Shown: positions 7,544 to 16,911, numbered from the stretch's first letter. The stretch: 64,000 bases of DNA from Bacteroidales bacterium UBA1715 (GCA_002317135.1 DCIX01000016.1:5244-69243), one strand, 5' to 3'. Notes: a model not told the origin generated them from the letters alone. Translations and numbers: made by a program.

Positions 7544-8733
7544 ACACAACAATCATAAAACCTCATGAAGGTATTCCTTCAACACTAATGTGGATGTTAG
7601 CCATAATGGCTGGCATATCGGTGGCAAATCTATACTACTGCCAACCGTTACTAAACATGATACGACAAGATATGCAACTTACAGAGTTTCAAGTAAATCT
7701 GATGCCTGTATGCACCCAAGTCGGTTATGCTTTCGGTCTACTCTTTATTATACCCATGGGCGATTTATACAACCGAAGAAAAACCATGCTAATATGTGCA
7801 ACAGTACTTACCTGTTCTCTCCTTTGTATTAGCCTATCCAACAATATTTGGCTGCTACTCGGAGCATCATTTGTCACAGGGTTCTTTTCTGTCATACCAC
7901 AAATGTTTATGCCTTTTGCATCACTTTATTCCCGACCAGAAGAAAAAGAACATAAAGTCGGGATGATACTTTCTGGACTACTCATTGGTATTCTCGGTTC
8001 GCGCGTAGCAAGCGGTTACATTGGACATATATTGGGCTGGAGAACGATGTATAGTATAGCAGCTGTTGCAATACTAATAATGGCACGATTAGTCTATTCT
8101 CGTTTCCCCGAAGTCGCTCCAACATACACAGGACGATTCAAAGAATTATTAAAAAGCGTACGTACCCTTGCAATCCAATATCCCCAATCCCTACTCTACT
8201 CAATTCGTTCCGCTTTTGCCTTTGGCTCTTTCCTCGGTCTTTGGGGATGCTTAGCCTTCCGCATGAAAGAAGCTCCTTTTTTTGTCGGCAGTGACATTGT
8301 TGGAATGCTCGGCATTTGTGGAATAGCTGGAGCATTAACTGCATCAAATGTAGGGAAATATGTACCACGTTTTGGCATTGAACGTATTAATGCAGCAGGA
8401 ATTCTATTGCAAATAATTGCATGGACTATCCTCGGTATATACCACAACACATACATCGGTATAATATTGAGTATCATACTTATAGACATTGGAATGCAAT
8501 GTATACAATTAAGCAACCAAAGTGCGACAATGAAACTCTGTCCAGAAGCCTCTTCACGTATGAACACCATTTATATGGTGACGTATTTCATAGGCGGATC
8601 ATTGGGCACATTTCTTGCCGGTACACTTTGGAGTTTCTATGGTTGGATGGGAACAGTCTCATCAGGATTCCTCATGCTCTTCTGTTCTATTCTATCTATA
8701 TTCGTTATAAATAGGATTATTCAGAAAAAATAG
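7540..8733 (+). CDS. Major facilitator superfamily transporter
   Basis: 397 residues with about 12 transmembrane helices. The loop between helices 2 and 3 has the MFS motif A in the form GDLYNRRK (near residue 74), and helix 1 shows ANLYYCQPLLNMI, seen in YnfM/YbfB-like drug or metabolite exporters. It is the last and only membrane protein of the chain of small Cys-rich genes and is translationally coupled to the one before it. The substrate is unknown; context suggests export of a stress-related compound. A convergent DUF2130 gene begins (its 3' end) 5 nt downstream. Confidence 0.88.
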   Translation: MNTTIIKPHEGIPSTLMWMLAIMAGISVANLYYCQPLLNMIRQDMQLTEFQVNLMPVCTQVGYAFGLLFIIPMGDLYNRRKTMLICATVLTCSLLCISLSNNIWLLLGASFVTGFFSVIPQMFMPFASLYSRPEEKEHKVGMILSGLLIGILGSRVASGYIGHILGWRTMYSIAAVAILIMARLVYSRFPEVAPTYTGRFKELLKSVRTLAIQYPQSLLYSIRSAFAFGSFLGLWGCLAFRMKEAPFFVGSDIVGMLGICGIAGALTASNVGKYVPRFGIERINAAGILLQIIAWTILGIYHNTYIGIILSIILIDIGMQCIQLSNQSATMKLCPEASSRMNTIYMVTYFIGGSLGTFLAGTLWSFYGWMGTVSSGFLMLFCSILSIFVINRIIQKK

Positions 8734-8737
8734 CAAT

Positions 8738-10129
8738 TTATTCTAAAATTCCGCCATTCTTTCGTGCATCTTCAAACTTTGCAGCCATTGTAGGATTATC
8801 ACGAGTAAGCTTTTTAATTGTAAGAGCTTCCGCCTTATCATTCGCCAAACGAAGATTATTCTCACTTCCTATAAGTGCTTCTTTTATCTTTTGAAGATGT
8901 TGGATAGATTTATCAATCTCATCAATTGCACTCTTAAACTTTTCACTAGCAAGACGATAATTTCTACCAAACTTATCCTGAAAATCAAGCAATTGAGCCT
9001 CAAAATTAGTAACATCAACAGATTGACTCTGTGCAATAGCCAACTGTTTTTTATATTCCAAGCTCTTTTTAGAAGCTTGTACCAATAAATTTATAAAAGG
9101 CACAAAGAATTGCGGACGAATCACGTACATTTTAGGATACAAATGGCTTTTGTTTACAATTCCATTATTGTACAAGTCGTTATCAGCTTCCAAAAGACTT
9201 ACAAGAACTGCAAACTCACATCCTTTTTTCTTACGATCTTCATCCAATTTCTTTAGAAAATCATCATTCTTGTGTTTAGTAGCAGTTGTATCCATTTCGT
9301 TTTTCATTTCAAACATTATGGAAATATACTCAACCTCATCTTCAAAATCACGGAATATAAAATCACCCTTGGTTCCATCTGCAGCATCGTTATCTTTTTC
9401 AAAATACGCGTTTGGCATCATTGGACGAATATATTGTTCAAACTCTATACTGCAGTGTTGTTCCAATGTTTCGCCAACCATTTTAGTTGACATTTTCGTT
9501 TTCAAATCCTTGTAATAGTCAACCAATTCCTGCTTCATGCGAAGTTCTTCTTCATGACGTTTTTTTAATTCATCCTCATGAATTTTCGCCTCACTTTTTC
9601 CCAATTCAACAGCATTACGCAATTGAAGTATTTCTGTGTCTTTTGCCTGGACTGCCTGTTGTGCTTTATTACGTTCTTCCATAATAGCCAATTGTACTTG
9701 GTTATTATTTTGTGAAATAGTAGCATTCAATTGATCTATCTCACGATTTTTCTCAGCAATAGCAACAGCTAATTCATTTTTCTTTTGGGTTTCGATAGAT
9801 TGTAACTGCATTTTCAGTCTCTCAATCTCTGTAGCCAATGCACTTTTTAATTGAGTTGATTCGCTTTCCTTCTCTTTTTTCAAACGTTCTATTTCTGCAT
9901 TTTTTGTCGTTATTTCCATTTCCTTTTGCGACAATCTATTTTGAAATGCTTGTTCTGCCTTAGCTGACATCAATTCTTGTTCAGCCTTTTTGCGTTCATC
10001 TAATTCAAAAATTCTACGACTAAGTTCTGCCTCAAATTCCGCATTTTTAACTTGGTTCACGATAGAAGCATAGTCAGCTTCATCTACTTGGAATACGTTT
10101 CCACAGTTTGGACATTTTAATTCTTTCAT
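8738..10129 (-). CDS. DUF2130 coiled-coil protein with restriction-nuclease-like domain
   Basis: 463 residues. A two-Cys ribbon start (CPNCG, residues 6-10) is followed by a long Gln/Glu/Lys coiled coil (~40-215) and then the DUF2130 domain (~220-390). That domain contains GDFIFRD (Asp256) and FEMKNE (Glu274-x-Lys276), a spacing compatible with the PD-(D/E)xK nuclease core that has been proposed for the family. A second helical stretch closes the protein. No substrate or partner is established for the family. The gene is monocistronic, convergent with the MFS gene, and followed upstream by a 286-nt intergenic region. Confidence 0.85.
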   Translation of the reverse strand: MKELKCPNCGNVFQVDEADYASIVNQVKNAEFEAELSRRIFELDERKKAEQELMSAKAEQAFQNRLSQKEMEITTKNAEIERLKKEKESESTQLKSALATEIERLKMQLQSIETQKKNELAVAIAEKNREIDQLNATISQNNNQVQLAIMEERNKAQQAVQAKDTEILQLRNAVELGKSEAKIHEDELKKRHEEELRMKQELVDYYKDLKTKMSTKMVGETLEQHCSIEFEQYIRPMMPNAYFEKDNDAADGTKGDFIFRDFEDEVEYISIMFEMKNEMDTTATKHKNDDFLKKLDEDRKKKGCEFAVLVSLLEADNDLYNNGIVNKSHLYPKMYVIRPQFFVPFINLLVQASKKSLEYKKQLAIAQSQSVDVTNFEAQLLDFQDKFGRNYRLASEKFKSAIDEIDKSIQHLQKIKEALIGSENNLRLANDKAEALTIKKLTRDNPTMAAKFEDARKNGGILE

Positions 10130-10415
10130 ACTATAATAATTATGTACTGTTTTTTCTACCTAAATTTGTTTATAAATATACGACTTTTTCCATTGTCATG
10201 CAACAATGAAACTGTTCACAACAAAACTATCTTTCATTTAAAACAATTTATCCTTTTTTAATATTATACCCTCATTCATGTTATCTGTCAAGCATACGAC
10301 AATACAAAAACAACAATTCAAATAATAAATATGTATATATTTCACCGAAAAACCTATCACATCGCTCAACTCTTAATTTATTTTCTATCTTTGCACGCTT
10401 AATTTTAGTTCGGTT
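10130..10415. other. Intergenic region between divergent genes
   Basis: 286 AT-rich bases separate the divergent DUF2130 and rluB-like genes. Apart from the rluB-side -7 box at its right end, no RNA gene, convincing dyad or small frame was found. Confidence 0.6.
10386..10393 (+). promoter_or_regulatory. Bacteroidetes -7 promoter box upstream of rluB-era
   Basis: TATCTTTG followed by CA is an exact TAnnTTTG box 22 nt before the start codon, implying a very short leader. The -33 region (around 10362-10366) is only weakly matched. Confidence 0.65.
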
Positions 10416-11855
10416 ATGGAAAACAGCGAAAAAAAATTCGGTCGTGATGATCGAAATTCATGGAAAAACAAGAGAGACAATCGTTCTCACAGAAGTTTCA
10501 ATTCAAGAGAACGCTCTTTTAGTAAAGGTGAAAAATCGTTCGGCCGAGATGGTGACAACGATAATGCAAAACCACATTTTAACAACGGAGAACGTCGTTC
10601 ATTCAAACAATTTGACGACAGAAATTCCGAAAACAGAGAATTCAGACCTCGCCGTTCGTTTGGAGACAAACCTCGTTTTAACGATGGAGGACGTCGTCCG
10701 TTCAAACGCTTTGATGACGAGCAAACTGAAAACAGAGAATTCAAACCACGTAGAGAATTTAATAGCGAAGATAGACCACGTCGTTCTTTCGGTGACAAAC
10801 CTCGTTTCAATGATGGAGAACATCGTCCATTCAAACGCTTTGACGATGAACGATCAGAAAACAGAGAATTCAAGCCACGCAGAGAATTCGACGGAGAAGA
10901 AAGACCACGTCGTTCTTTTGGAAACAAACCACGCTTCAACAAAGGATTCAGAAAATCAGAAAAGACATACGAAAACCCTATGGAATATACTTCCATAGAC
11001 AAAAATCTTATTTCCCGTAACTACGATGACGAATGGAATGACAGCGTTGTTCTTGAAGATTTCGAAAGACCAGAAGAAGAATATATTGAACCAAAAGCAG
11101 CAGCAACAGAAGCAGAAGGTTATCGTTTGAACCGTTTCATTTCCGTTGCAGGTGTTTGCTCTCGTAGAGCAGCCGACGACTATATCGCAGCAGGAAAAAT
11201 TACGGTAAATGGCAAGGTTGTCACAGACTTCTCTACACGAGTATTTCCTGGTGACGAAGTTTGCCTAAACGGCAAAAAACTTGTTTCTCAAAAACGTGTA
11301 TATATCGTATTCAACAAGCCAAAAGATTGTATCTCTACAAAATCAGACGAACTTGGAAGAAAAACAATTTTCGACTATGTAAAAACAGATGTAGAAGTTA
11401 AGAATGTTGGTCGTCTTGACCGTGACACAACAGGCGTTATGTTGCTGACTAACGATGGTGACTTAATGGAAAGATTAACTCACCCACGATACAACAAAAT
11501 GAAAATCTACCACGTTTTCCTTGACAAAAATCTATCAGCAGAACATTTTGCAGAAATCACAGAAGGTGTCGATTTAGATCCAATAAAATCAGAAGACGGC
11601 AGCGAAATCAAGGGCGGACATATTGAAATTGATGACCTACAATATGTAGAAGGTGAAAAAAATCAAATTGGCATACAACTACACTCAGGAATGTATCACG
11701 TAGTTAGACGTATTTTCGAGAAATATGGCTACACAGTTGAAAAACTTGACCGTGTATATTTCGCTGGGTTGACAAAGAAAGACCTTCCACGCGGACACTG
11801 GCGTTATTTGTCACAAAAAGAAGTTGCAATGATTAAAAGAGGAGCATACGCATAA
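10416..11855 (+). CDS. RluB-like 23S rRNA pseudouridine synthase with repetitive charged N-terminal tail
   Basis: 479 residues. Residues ~1-190 are low-complexity, rich in Arg, Asp, Phe and Glu, with a 43-residue unit (RPRRSFGDKPRFNDG..) repeated. The enzyme part begins with an S4 RNA-binding domain (~230-285, YRLNRFISVAGVCSRRAAD) and continues with the RsuA/RluB catalytic domain, where GRLDRDTTGVMLLTNDG holds the catalytic Asp. It should isomerise uridine in 23S rRNA (E. coli RluB acts near position 2605). Disordered Arg-rich tails are common on Bacteroidetes pseudouridine synthases and may bind RNA. The stop overlaps the era ATG by one base. Confidence 0.9.
   Translation: MENSEKKFGRDDRNSWKNKRDNRSHRSFNSRERSFSKGEKSFGRDGDNDNAKPHFNNGERRSFKQFDDRNSENREFRPRRSFGDKPRFNDGGRRPFKRFDDEQTENREFKPRREFNSEDRPRRSFGDKPRFNDGEHRPFKRFDDERSENREFKPRREFDGEERPRRSFGNKPRFNKGFRKSEKTYENPMEYTSIDKNLISRNYDDEWNDSVVLEDFERPEEEYIEPKAAATEAEGYRLNRFISVAGVCSRRAADDYIAAGKITVNGKVVTDFSTRVFPGDEVCLNGKKLVSQKRVYIVFNKPKDCISTKSDELGRKTIFDYVKTDVEVKNVGRLDRDTTGVMLLTNDGDLMERLTHPRYNKMKIYHVFLDKNLSAEHFAEITEGVDLDPIKSEDGSEIKGGHIEIDDLQYVEGEKNQIGIQLHSGMYHVVRRIFEKYGYTVEKLDRVYFAGLTKKDLPRGHWRYLSQKEVAMIKRGAYA
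10644..10940 (+). repeat. 129-bp in-gene tandem repeat (two full units, partial third)
   Basis: Units start at 10644, 10773 and 10902, each opening with codons for RPRRSFG. The first two encode 43 residues each and differ at few positions; the third is cut off after about 13 residues. A degenerate earlier unit can be seen from about 10575. Copy number is likely to vary between strains through slippage or recombination, without shifting the frame. Confidence 0.85.
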
Positions 11856-12748
11856 TGGCTTTCAAATCAGGATTTGTAAATATTGTTGGAAACCCTAATG
11901 TAGGGAAATCAACACTAATGAACGAGTTGGTTGGCGAACGCTTGTCTATAGTTACAGCAAAATCACAAACAACACGACATAGAATACTTGGTATTGTTAA
12001 CGGCGAAGACCACCAAATCGTTTTTTCCGATACGCCAGGTGTACTAAAACCTGCATACAAATTACAAGAATCTATGTTAAAATTCTCGGAATCAGCATTA
12101 GTTGATGCCGATGTGATTTTATACATTACAGACACAGAAGAAACGGCAGAAAAAAATGCTGAATTCTTATCTAAAATAAAAAAAATCGACCATATTCCTA
12201 TCCTATTGGTTATAAACAAAATCGACCTTATTAATCAAGAAAGATTAGTTGAATTAGTTACATTTTGGGAAAACCTACTACCAAAAGCAGAAATAGTACC
12301 TTGTTCCGCACAAAACAAATTCAACGTGGAATATATAATGAAACGCATCGTGGCGCTTCTTCCTGAAGGAGAACCATATTATGACTTAGACGCTTTAACA
12401 GATAAGCCAATGCGTTTCTTCGTATCCGAAATCATACGCGAAAAAATTTTAAAACTATATAGCAAAGAAATTCCTTATTCGTGCGAAGTTGTTGTAGAAC
12501 AATACGAAGAAGGTCCTAAAAATGTACATATTCGTGCTGTCATCAATGTTTCGAGAGATTCACAAAAGGGAATTATCATCGGAAAGAAAGGCGAAGGAAT
12601 AAAACGTCTTGGTATTGAATCACGAAAAGATATAGAAACATTCGTAGGAAAAGGTATTTATCTAGATTTGTATGTAAAGGTTGAAAAAGATTGGCGTAAC
12701 AACGATAAAAACCTAAAACAATTCGGTTATTTACAAGACGAAAAATAA
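11855..12748 (+). CDS. era: GTPase Era, ribosome biogenesis
   Basis: 297 residues with the complete Era layout: P-loop GNPNVGKSTLMN (residues ~12-23), switch II DTPGV, NKID specificity motif, and a C-terminal KH domain (GIIIGKKGEGIKRLG) that binds the 3' end of 16S rRNA. Era promotes 30S maturation at the membrane periphery. It overlaps the rluB-like stop by one base (TAATG), so rRNA modification and subunit assembly are co-expressed. A strong terminator follows 20 nt after the stop. Confidence 0.96.
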   Translation: MAFKSGFVNIVGNPNVGKSTLMNELVGERLSIVTAKSQTTRHRILGIVNGEDHQIVFSDTPGVLKPAYKLQESMLKFSESALVDADVILYITDTEETAEKNAEFLSKIKKIDHIPILLVINKIDLINQERLVELVTFWENLLPKAEIVPCSAQNKFNVEYIMKRIVALLPEGEPYYDLDALTDKPMRFFVSEIIREKILKLYSKEIPYSCEVVVEQYEEGPKNVHIRAVINVSRDSQKGIIIGKKGEGIKRLGIESRKDIETFVGKGIYLDLYVKVEKDWRNNDKNLKQFGYLQDEK

Positions 12749-12767
12749 CCAATACAAACAAAGTAAA

Positions 12768-12792
12768 CAAGGGCGTACAAAATACGCCCTTG
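12768..12792 (+). terminator. Rho-independent terminator after era
   Basis: A perfect 10-bp stem CAAGGGCGTA / TACGCCCTTG with a 5-nt CAAAA loop, followed by TTCTTTC. It closes the rluB-era transcript. Confidence 0.85.
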
Positions 12793-12824
12793 TTCTTTCA
12801 TACAAGTTCCATCTATTTTCAGTC

Positions 12825-12842
12825 ATTAACAAAATTGTTAAT
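12825..12842. promoter_or_regulatory. Perfect dyad upstream of gyrB
   Basis: ATTAACAA-AA-TTGTTAAT is an 8-bp perfect inverted repeat about 55 nt upstream of the -7-like box of gyrB. It could be an operator or simply an AT-rich palindrome. No regulator is known for it. Confidence 0.4.
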
Positions 12843-12894
12843 AACTTTTCAATACTTTACACCAATAAACACATCTGCAACGAAGTCTTTTTCG

Positions 12895-12902
12895 TACATT
12901 CG
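12895..12902 (+). promoter_or_regulatory. Probable gyrB -7 box
   Basis: TACATTCG matches TAnnTTTG except for one base. The same variant precedes adk on the other strand (46306-46313). The leader of about 65 nt downstream contains a short TTTCC/GGAAA hairpin around 12908-12924. Confidence 0.5.
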
Positions 12903-12973
12903 CTTGCATTTCCTAGAAAAGGAAAGCAATTATTTCACAAGATTCGTAAAATATTGAATTAAAACAATATACA

Positions 12974-14929
12974 ATGGCAGAAGAAAATAACAAAGCGTAC
13001 ACTGGTGACAGTATCCAAGTGTTAGAAGGACTAGAAGCAGTAAGAAAGCGTCCGGCAATGTACATTGGCGATGTTGGCGAGCGTGGTCTTCACCATTTGG
13101 TGTACGAAGTTGTAGACAACTCTATCGACGAAGCATTGGCTGGTTATTGTTCGAATGTAGAGGTCACAATACACGAAGACAATTCAATAACAGTTGTCGA
13201 TAATGGTCGTGGTATACCTGTTGACTGGCATAAGAAAGAAAACAAATCAGCTTTGGAAGTTGTAATGACCGTACTTCACGCTGGTGGTAAGTTCGACAAG
13301 TCGTCATACAAAGTTTCTGGTGGTCTTCACGGTGTGGGTGTGTCTTGTGTGAACGCTCTTTCAACAAAATGTGTTGTTACAGTTTGTAGAGATGGTAAAA
13401 AATATCGTCAAGAATATACTTGTGGTAAACCAGTTACTGCTGTTGAAGAAATTGGAACAGCAGACAAAACAGGAACAGAAGTTGCGTTCTGGCCAGACGG
13501 ATCAATTTTCACAACTACAGAATACCAATTCTATATTTTGGAAAACCGTTTAAGAGAGTTGGCTTACCTTAACAAAGGCGTAAGACTACAACTTACCGAC
13601 CTTCGTTCTATTGACGAAAACGGAAATGCAAAATCTGTTAGTTTTTACTCTGAAGAAGGTTTGAAACAATTCGCAACCTATTTGGACGAATCTCGTGAAG
13701 CTTTGTTTGGTGATGTAATGTACATTGACACAGAGAAAAACGGTATTCCTGTAGAGATTGCATTGCGTTACAATACATCATATACGGAAAACGTACATTC
13801 GTATGTAAACAACATCAACACGATTGAAGGTGGTACACACTTGGAAGGTTTCCGTCGTGGTTTGACTCGTTCTCTAAAGAAATATGCGGACGGTCTTGGT
13901 GTATTGGAAAAACAAAAAATAGAAATCAGTGGTGATGACTTCCGCGAAGGTTTAACTGCTGTTGTTTCGGTAAAAGTACAAGAACCTCTTTTCGAAGGTC
14001 AAACAAAAACAAAACTTGGTAACTCTGAAGTTTCAAGTGCTGTTGACCAAGCTGTAAGCGAAATGTTAGGTTACTATTTGGAAGAACATCCAAAAGAAGC
14101 TAAAACGATTGTAGACAAAGTTTTGTTGGCTGCTCGTGCTCGTATTGCTGCAAGAAAAGCACGCGATGTACAACGTAAGAATGCAATGTCAGGTGGTGGT
14201 CTTCCTGGTAAATTGGCAGACTGTTCAGATAGAAATCCAGAAAAGTGCGAACTATTCCTTGTCGAAGGTGACTCTGCAGGTGGATCTGCTAAACAAGGTC
14301 GCGATAGACATACACAAGCAATCCTTCCACTTCGTGGTAAGATTTTGAATGTGGAAAAAGCAATGTTGCATAGAATCTACGAAAGTGACGAAATTAGCAA
14401 CATTATGAAAGCACTTGGTATTACAATCGGAACAGATGAAGATAGCAAGGCGGTAAATATTGACAAAATTCGTTATCACAAGATTATCATCATGTGTGAT
14501 GCCGACGTGGATGGTAGCCATATTGAGACATTGGTAATGACATTGTTCTTCCGCTATATGAAGGAAGTAATCGAAAAAGGATATTTGTATGTTGCCTGCC
14601 CTCCACTATATCTTGTAAAATCACAAAGAAAGAAAGACTTGCAACGCTATTGTTGGACAGAAGAACAACGCATTGCCGCAATAGAAGAATTCTCTAATGG
14701 AGAAAACGACAAATCAATTGTTGTAACACGATACAAAGGTCTTGGTGAAATGAACCCTGAACAATTGTGGGAAACAACAATGTGTCCAGAAAACCGTATG
14801 TTACGACAAGTAACTATTGAGAATAGTGTTGCAGCAGATGCAGCTATCGCAATGCTTATGGGCGACGAAGTTCCACCACGCCGTCAATTCATTGAAGAAA
14901 ATGCAAAATTTGCAAACATCGACGCTTAG
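12974..14929 (+). CDS. gyrB: DNA gyrase subunit B
   Basis: 651 residues, normal for a GyrB without the extra insert of the enterobacterial protein. The GHKL ATPase domain shows EVVDNSIDEALAG, DNGRGIPV and SGGLHGVGVSCVNALS; the transducer domain follows; the TOPRIM domain shows LVEGDSAGGSAKQGRD and MCDADVDGSHI; the tail includes RYKGLGEMNPEQLW. Together with GyrA (not in this window) it introduces negative supercoils using ATP. The protein could in principle be ParE, but length and the IGDVGERGLHHLV start fit GyrB. dnaN follows 32 nt downstream on the same strand. Confidence 0.93.
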   Translation: MAEENNKAYTGDSIQVLEGLEAVRKRPAMYIGDVGERGLHHLVYEVVDNSIDEALAGYCSNVEVTIHEDNSITVVDNGRGIPVDWHKKENKSALEVVMTVLHAGGKFDKSSYKVSGGLHGVGVSCVNALSTKCVVTVCRDGKKYRQEYTCGKPVTAVEEIGTADKTGTEVAFWPDGSIFTTTEYQFYILENRLRELAYLNKGVRLQLTDLRSIDENGNAKSVSFYSEEGLKQFATYLDESREALFGDVMYIDTEKNGIPVEIALRYNTSYTENVHSYVNNINTIEGGTHLEGFRRGLTRSLKKYADGLGVLEKQKIEISGDDFREGLTAVVSVKVQEPLFEGQTKTKLGNSEVSSAVDQAVSEMLGYYLEEHPKEAKTIVDKVLLAARARIAARKARDVQRKNAMSGGGLPGKLADCSDRNPEKCELFLVEGDSAGGSAKQGRDRHTQAILPLRGKILNVEKAMLHRIYESDEISNIMKALGITIGTDEDSKAVNIDKIRYHKIIIMCDADVDGSHIETLVMTLFFRYMKEVIEKGYLYVACPPLYLVKSQRKKDLQRYCWTEEQRIAAIEEFSNGENDKSIVVTRYKGLGEMNPEQLWETTMCPENRMLRQVTIENSVAADAAIAMLMGDEVPPRRQFIEENAKFANIDA

Positions 14930-14961
14930 TAAACTATTTTTAACCATAATAATAAAACGAT

Positions 14962-16080
14962 ATGGAATTTATCATTTCAAAATCTGAATTACAAAGCCAA
15001 CTAAATGCAATTAAAGGCGTTATAAATTCAAAAAACACTTTGCCTATTTTGGATAATTTCCTTTTTACTTTGGAAGGAAACACCTTAAAAATTGAGGCTT
15101 CGGATTTGGAAACATGCATGGAAGCAAACATCCCTCTTGAAAACACAAAAGGTGGCGGATCGATTGCTATTGATGCTAAAAAAATAATTGATTGGATTAG
15201 TGCTACAACAGCAGATATACCTCTTACATTCAAAATTGATTTAACAAACAATCAATTGAATATTGATGGTCCTGGTATTGAATTCAAAACTGTTGGTGTT
15301 AATGGTGACGAGTTCCCAAAAACACAACCACTTACAGATGCAAAATCATTCACTATCGCTGCTGAATCTTTGAAAAAAGGTTTAACAAGTACTGCATTTG
15401 CAACTGCTGAGGACGGTATTAAACCAACTTTGACAGGTATCCTTTTTGAATTAACAAGCGAACACCTACGCTTTGTTGCCACAGATTCACACAAACTTGC
15501 CCGTTACACAAGAACAGATGTAAAATCAGATAGCGAAGCATCTTTCATTTTCCCTAAAAAACCTGCAACAATCTTGCGTAACATTCTTGCAAAAGAAAAA
15601 GGTGATGTTCAAGTTGAATTCGATGCACAACAAGTTGTTATTACTATCGGTCAATTTGTATTGAACTGTCGTTTAATCGACGGAAAATATCCTAACTACG
15701 CAGCTGTAATTCCTTCGGAAAACCCAAATACATTATTTATCAATAAAATTGATTTCCACCAAAAACTTCGTCAAGTTGCTTGCTGTTCTGATGCATCACA
15801 ACTTACTCGTTTTGATTTGTCACCAAACATCCTCACTATTTCAGCAACAAATATGGAAAATCAATCAAGTGGTAAAGCAACTATCACTTGTAGATACGAA
15901 GGCGAAGATATGGCAATCGGATTCAAGTCTAAATTATTGCTAAATATTATCGAAAACATCGAAAGCGAAGAAATCTCTATTGAAATGTCTGACCCTGCTC
16001 GTGCTGGTCTTATTATTCCAGTTGACAAAGAAGATGAAAACGAAGATGTTCTTATGCTTTTAATGCCAATGATGATTTAA
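14962..16080 (+). CDS. dnaN: DNA polymerase III beta sliding clamp
   Basis: 372 residues, the usual clamp length, with three repeats of the clamp fold. Recognisable landmarks are SKNTLPILDNFLF near the start, GDEFPK, ATDSHKLARY in domain 2, and the C-terminal LLMPMMI, the standard hydrophobic end near the protein-binding pocket. The dimeric ring tethers replicative polymerase to DNA. It lies 32 nt behind gyrB and is followed by a terminator, so gyrB-dnaN may be one transcript. Confidence 0.95.
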   Translation: MEFIISKSELQSQLNAIKGVINSKNTLPILDNFLFTLEGNTLKIEASDLETCMEANIPLENTKGGGSIAIDAKKIIDWISATTADIPLTFKIDLTNNQLNIDGPGIEFKTVGVNGDEFPKTQPLTDAKSFTIAAESLKKGLTSTAFATAEDGIKPTLTGILFELTSEHLRFVATDSHKLARYTRTDVKSDSEASFIFPKKPATILRNILAKEKGDVQVEFDAQQVVITIGQFVLNCRLIDGKYPNYAAVIPSENPNTLFINKIDFHQKLRQVACCSDASQLTRFDLSPNILTISATNMENQSSGKATITCRYEGEDMAIGFKSKLLLNIIENIESEEISIEMSDPARAGLIIPVDKEDENEDVLMLLMPMMI

Positions 16081-16100
16081 TAACTCAACAAAATATCGGT

Positions 16101-16133
16101 AAAGAGTGACGAGCAATCGCCACTCTTTTTTTT
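16101..16133 (+). terminator. Rho-independent terminator after dnaN
   Basis: Stem AAAGAGTG (16101-16108) / CACTCTTT (16121-16128) with a 12-nt loop, running into a 9-T tract. It ends only 11 nt before the next start codon. Confidence 0.8.
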
Positions 16134-16143
16134 ACATACATCT

Positions 16144-16911
16144 ATGAACTTAAAACTAACTAGACCAATCGCTTTTTTCGACCTTGAAACAACAGGGTTA
16201 AATATTGTTACCGACCGCATTATTGAAATCTCAATATTGAAAGTAATGCCAAACGGAGACGAGACATCAATCACTCGCCGTCTTAATCCGGAAATGCCAA
16301 TTCCAGCAGAATCTACGGCTGTGCATCACATTACTAACGAGGATGTAAAAGACTGCCCTACATTCAAAGAAAAAGCAAAAGAATTCGCACAACTACTAGA
16401 AGACTGCGATATTGCTGGATATAATTCCAACAAATTTGATGTACCTCTACTTGCCGAAGAATTTGCCAGAGCAGATGTTCAATTTGACTGGTCAAAACGC
16501 AAGTTTGTAGATGTACAAGTTCTGTTTTTGAAAAAAGAACCACGCACGCTTTCTGCAGCCTATAAATTCTACTGCGATAAAGATTTAGAAGGTGCACACG
16601 CAGCTGATGCAGATACAAATGCAACCTACGAAGTTCTCAAAGCACAATTAGATAAATATCCTGACATTGAAAACAATGTTGAGTTCCTAAGCAAATACAC
16701 TCACCATACCAACAATGTGGACTTTGCCGGACGAATTATCTACAACGATAAAAAACAAGAAGTCTTTAATTTTGGTAAATATAAAGGACAACTTGTGGAA
16801 ACCATTCTACAAAAAGATCCAAGCTATTATAGTTGGATGATGCAAGGTGAATTTTCGTCAAATACAAAACAAGTTCTTACAAACATCAAATTACGAAATT
16901 TCGGTAAATAA
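16144..16911 (+). CDS. DnaQ-like 3'-5' exonuclease (epsilon/ExoX-like)
   Basis: 255 residues. The DEDDh exonuclease domain covers ~8-180: FFDLETTG gives Asp13 and Glu15, followed by HHITNEDV, a YNSNKFDVPLL segment with the second Asp, and HAADADTNATYEV with the His and last Asp. After it comes a short C-terminal module (FNFGKYKGQLVETILQKDP..YYSWMM), seen also in ExoX-type nucleases. It is probably a proofreading or repair exonuclease acting on DNA ends. It lies directly before the FAH-like gene with no gap and after the dnaN terminator. Confidence 0.9.
   Translation: MNLKLTRPIAFFDLETTGLNIVTDRIIEISILKVMPNGDETSITRRLNPEMPIPAESTAVHHITNEDVKDCPTFKEKAKEFAQLLEDCDIAGYNSNKFDVPLLAEEFARADVQFDWSKRKFVDVQVLFLKKEPRTLSAAYKFYCDKDLEGAHAADADTNATYEVLKAQLDKYPDIENNVEFLSKYTHHTNNVDFAGRIIYNDKKQEVFNFGKYKGQLVETILQKDPSYYSWMMQGEFSSNTKQVLTNIKLRNFGK

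Noticed and set aside
10487..11002. Minus-strand frame of 171 codons opposite the rluB tail
   Set aside because: It is the mirror of the repetitive Arg/Asp/Phe tail and has a Ser/Leu/Arg-only composition. Not a real gene.
12825..12860. Origin-like AT-rich sequence and DnaA boxes before gyrB
   Set aside because: gyrB and dnaN adjacency suggested an origin, but no TTATCCACA-type box cluster was found and dnaA is absent; only one dyad is present.
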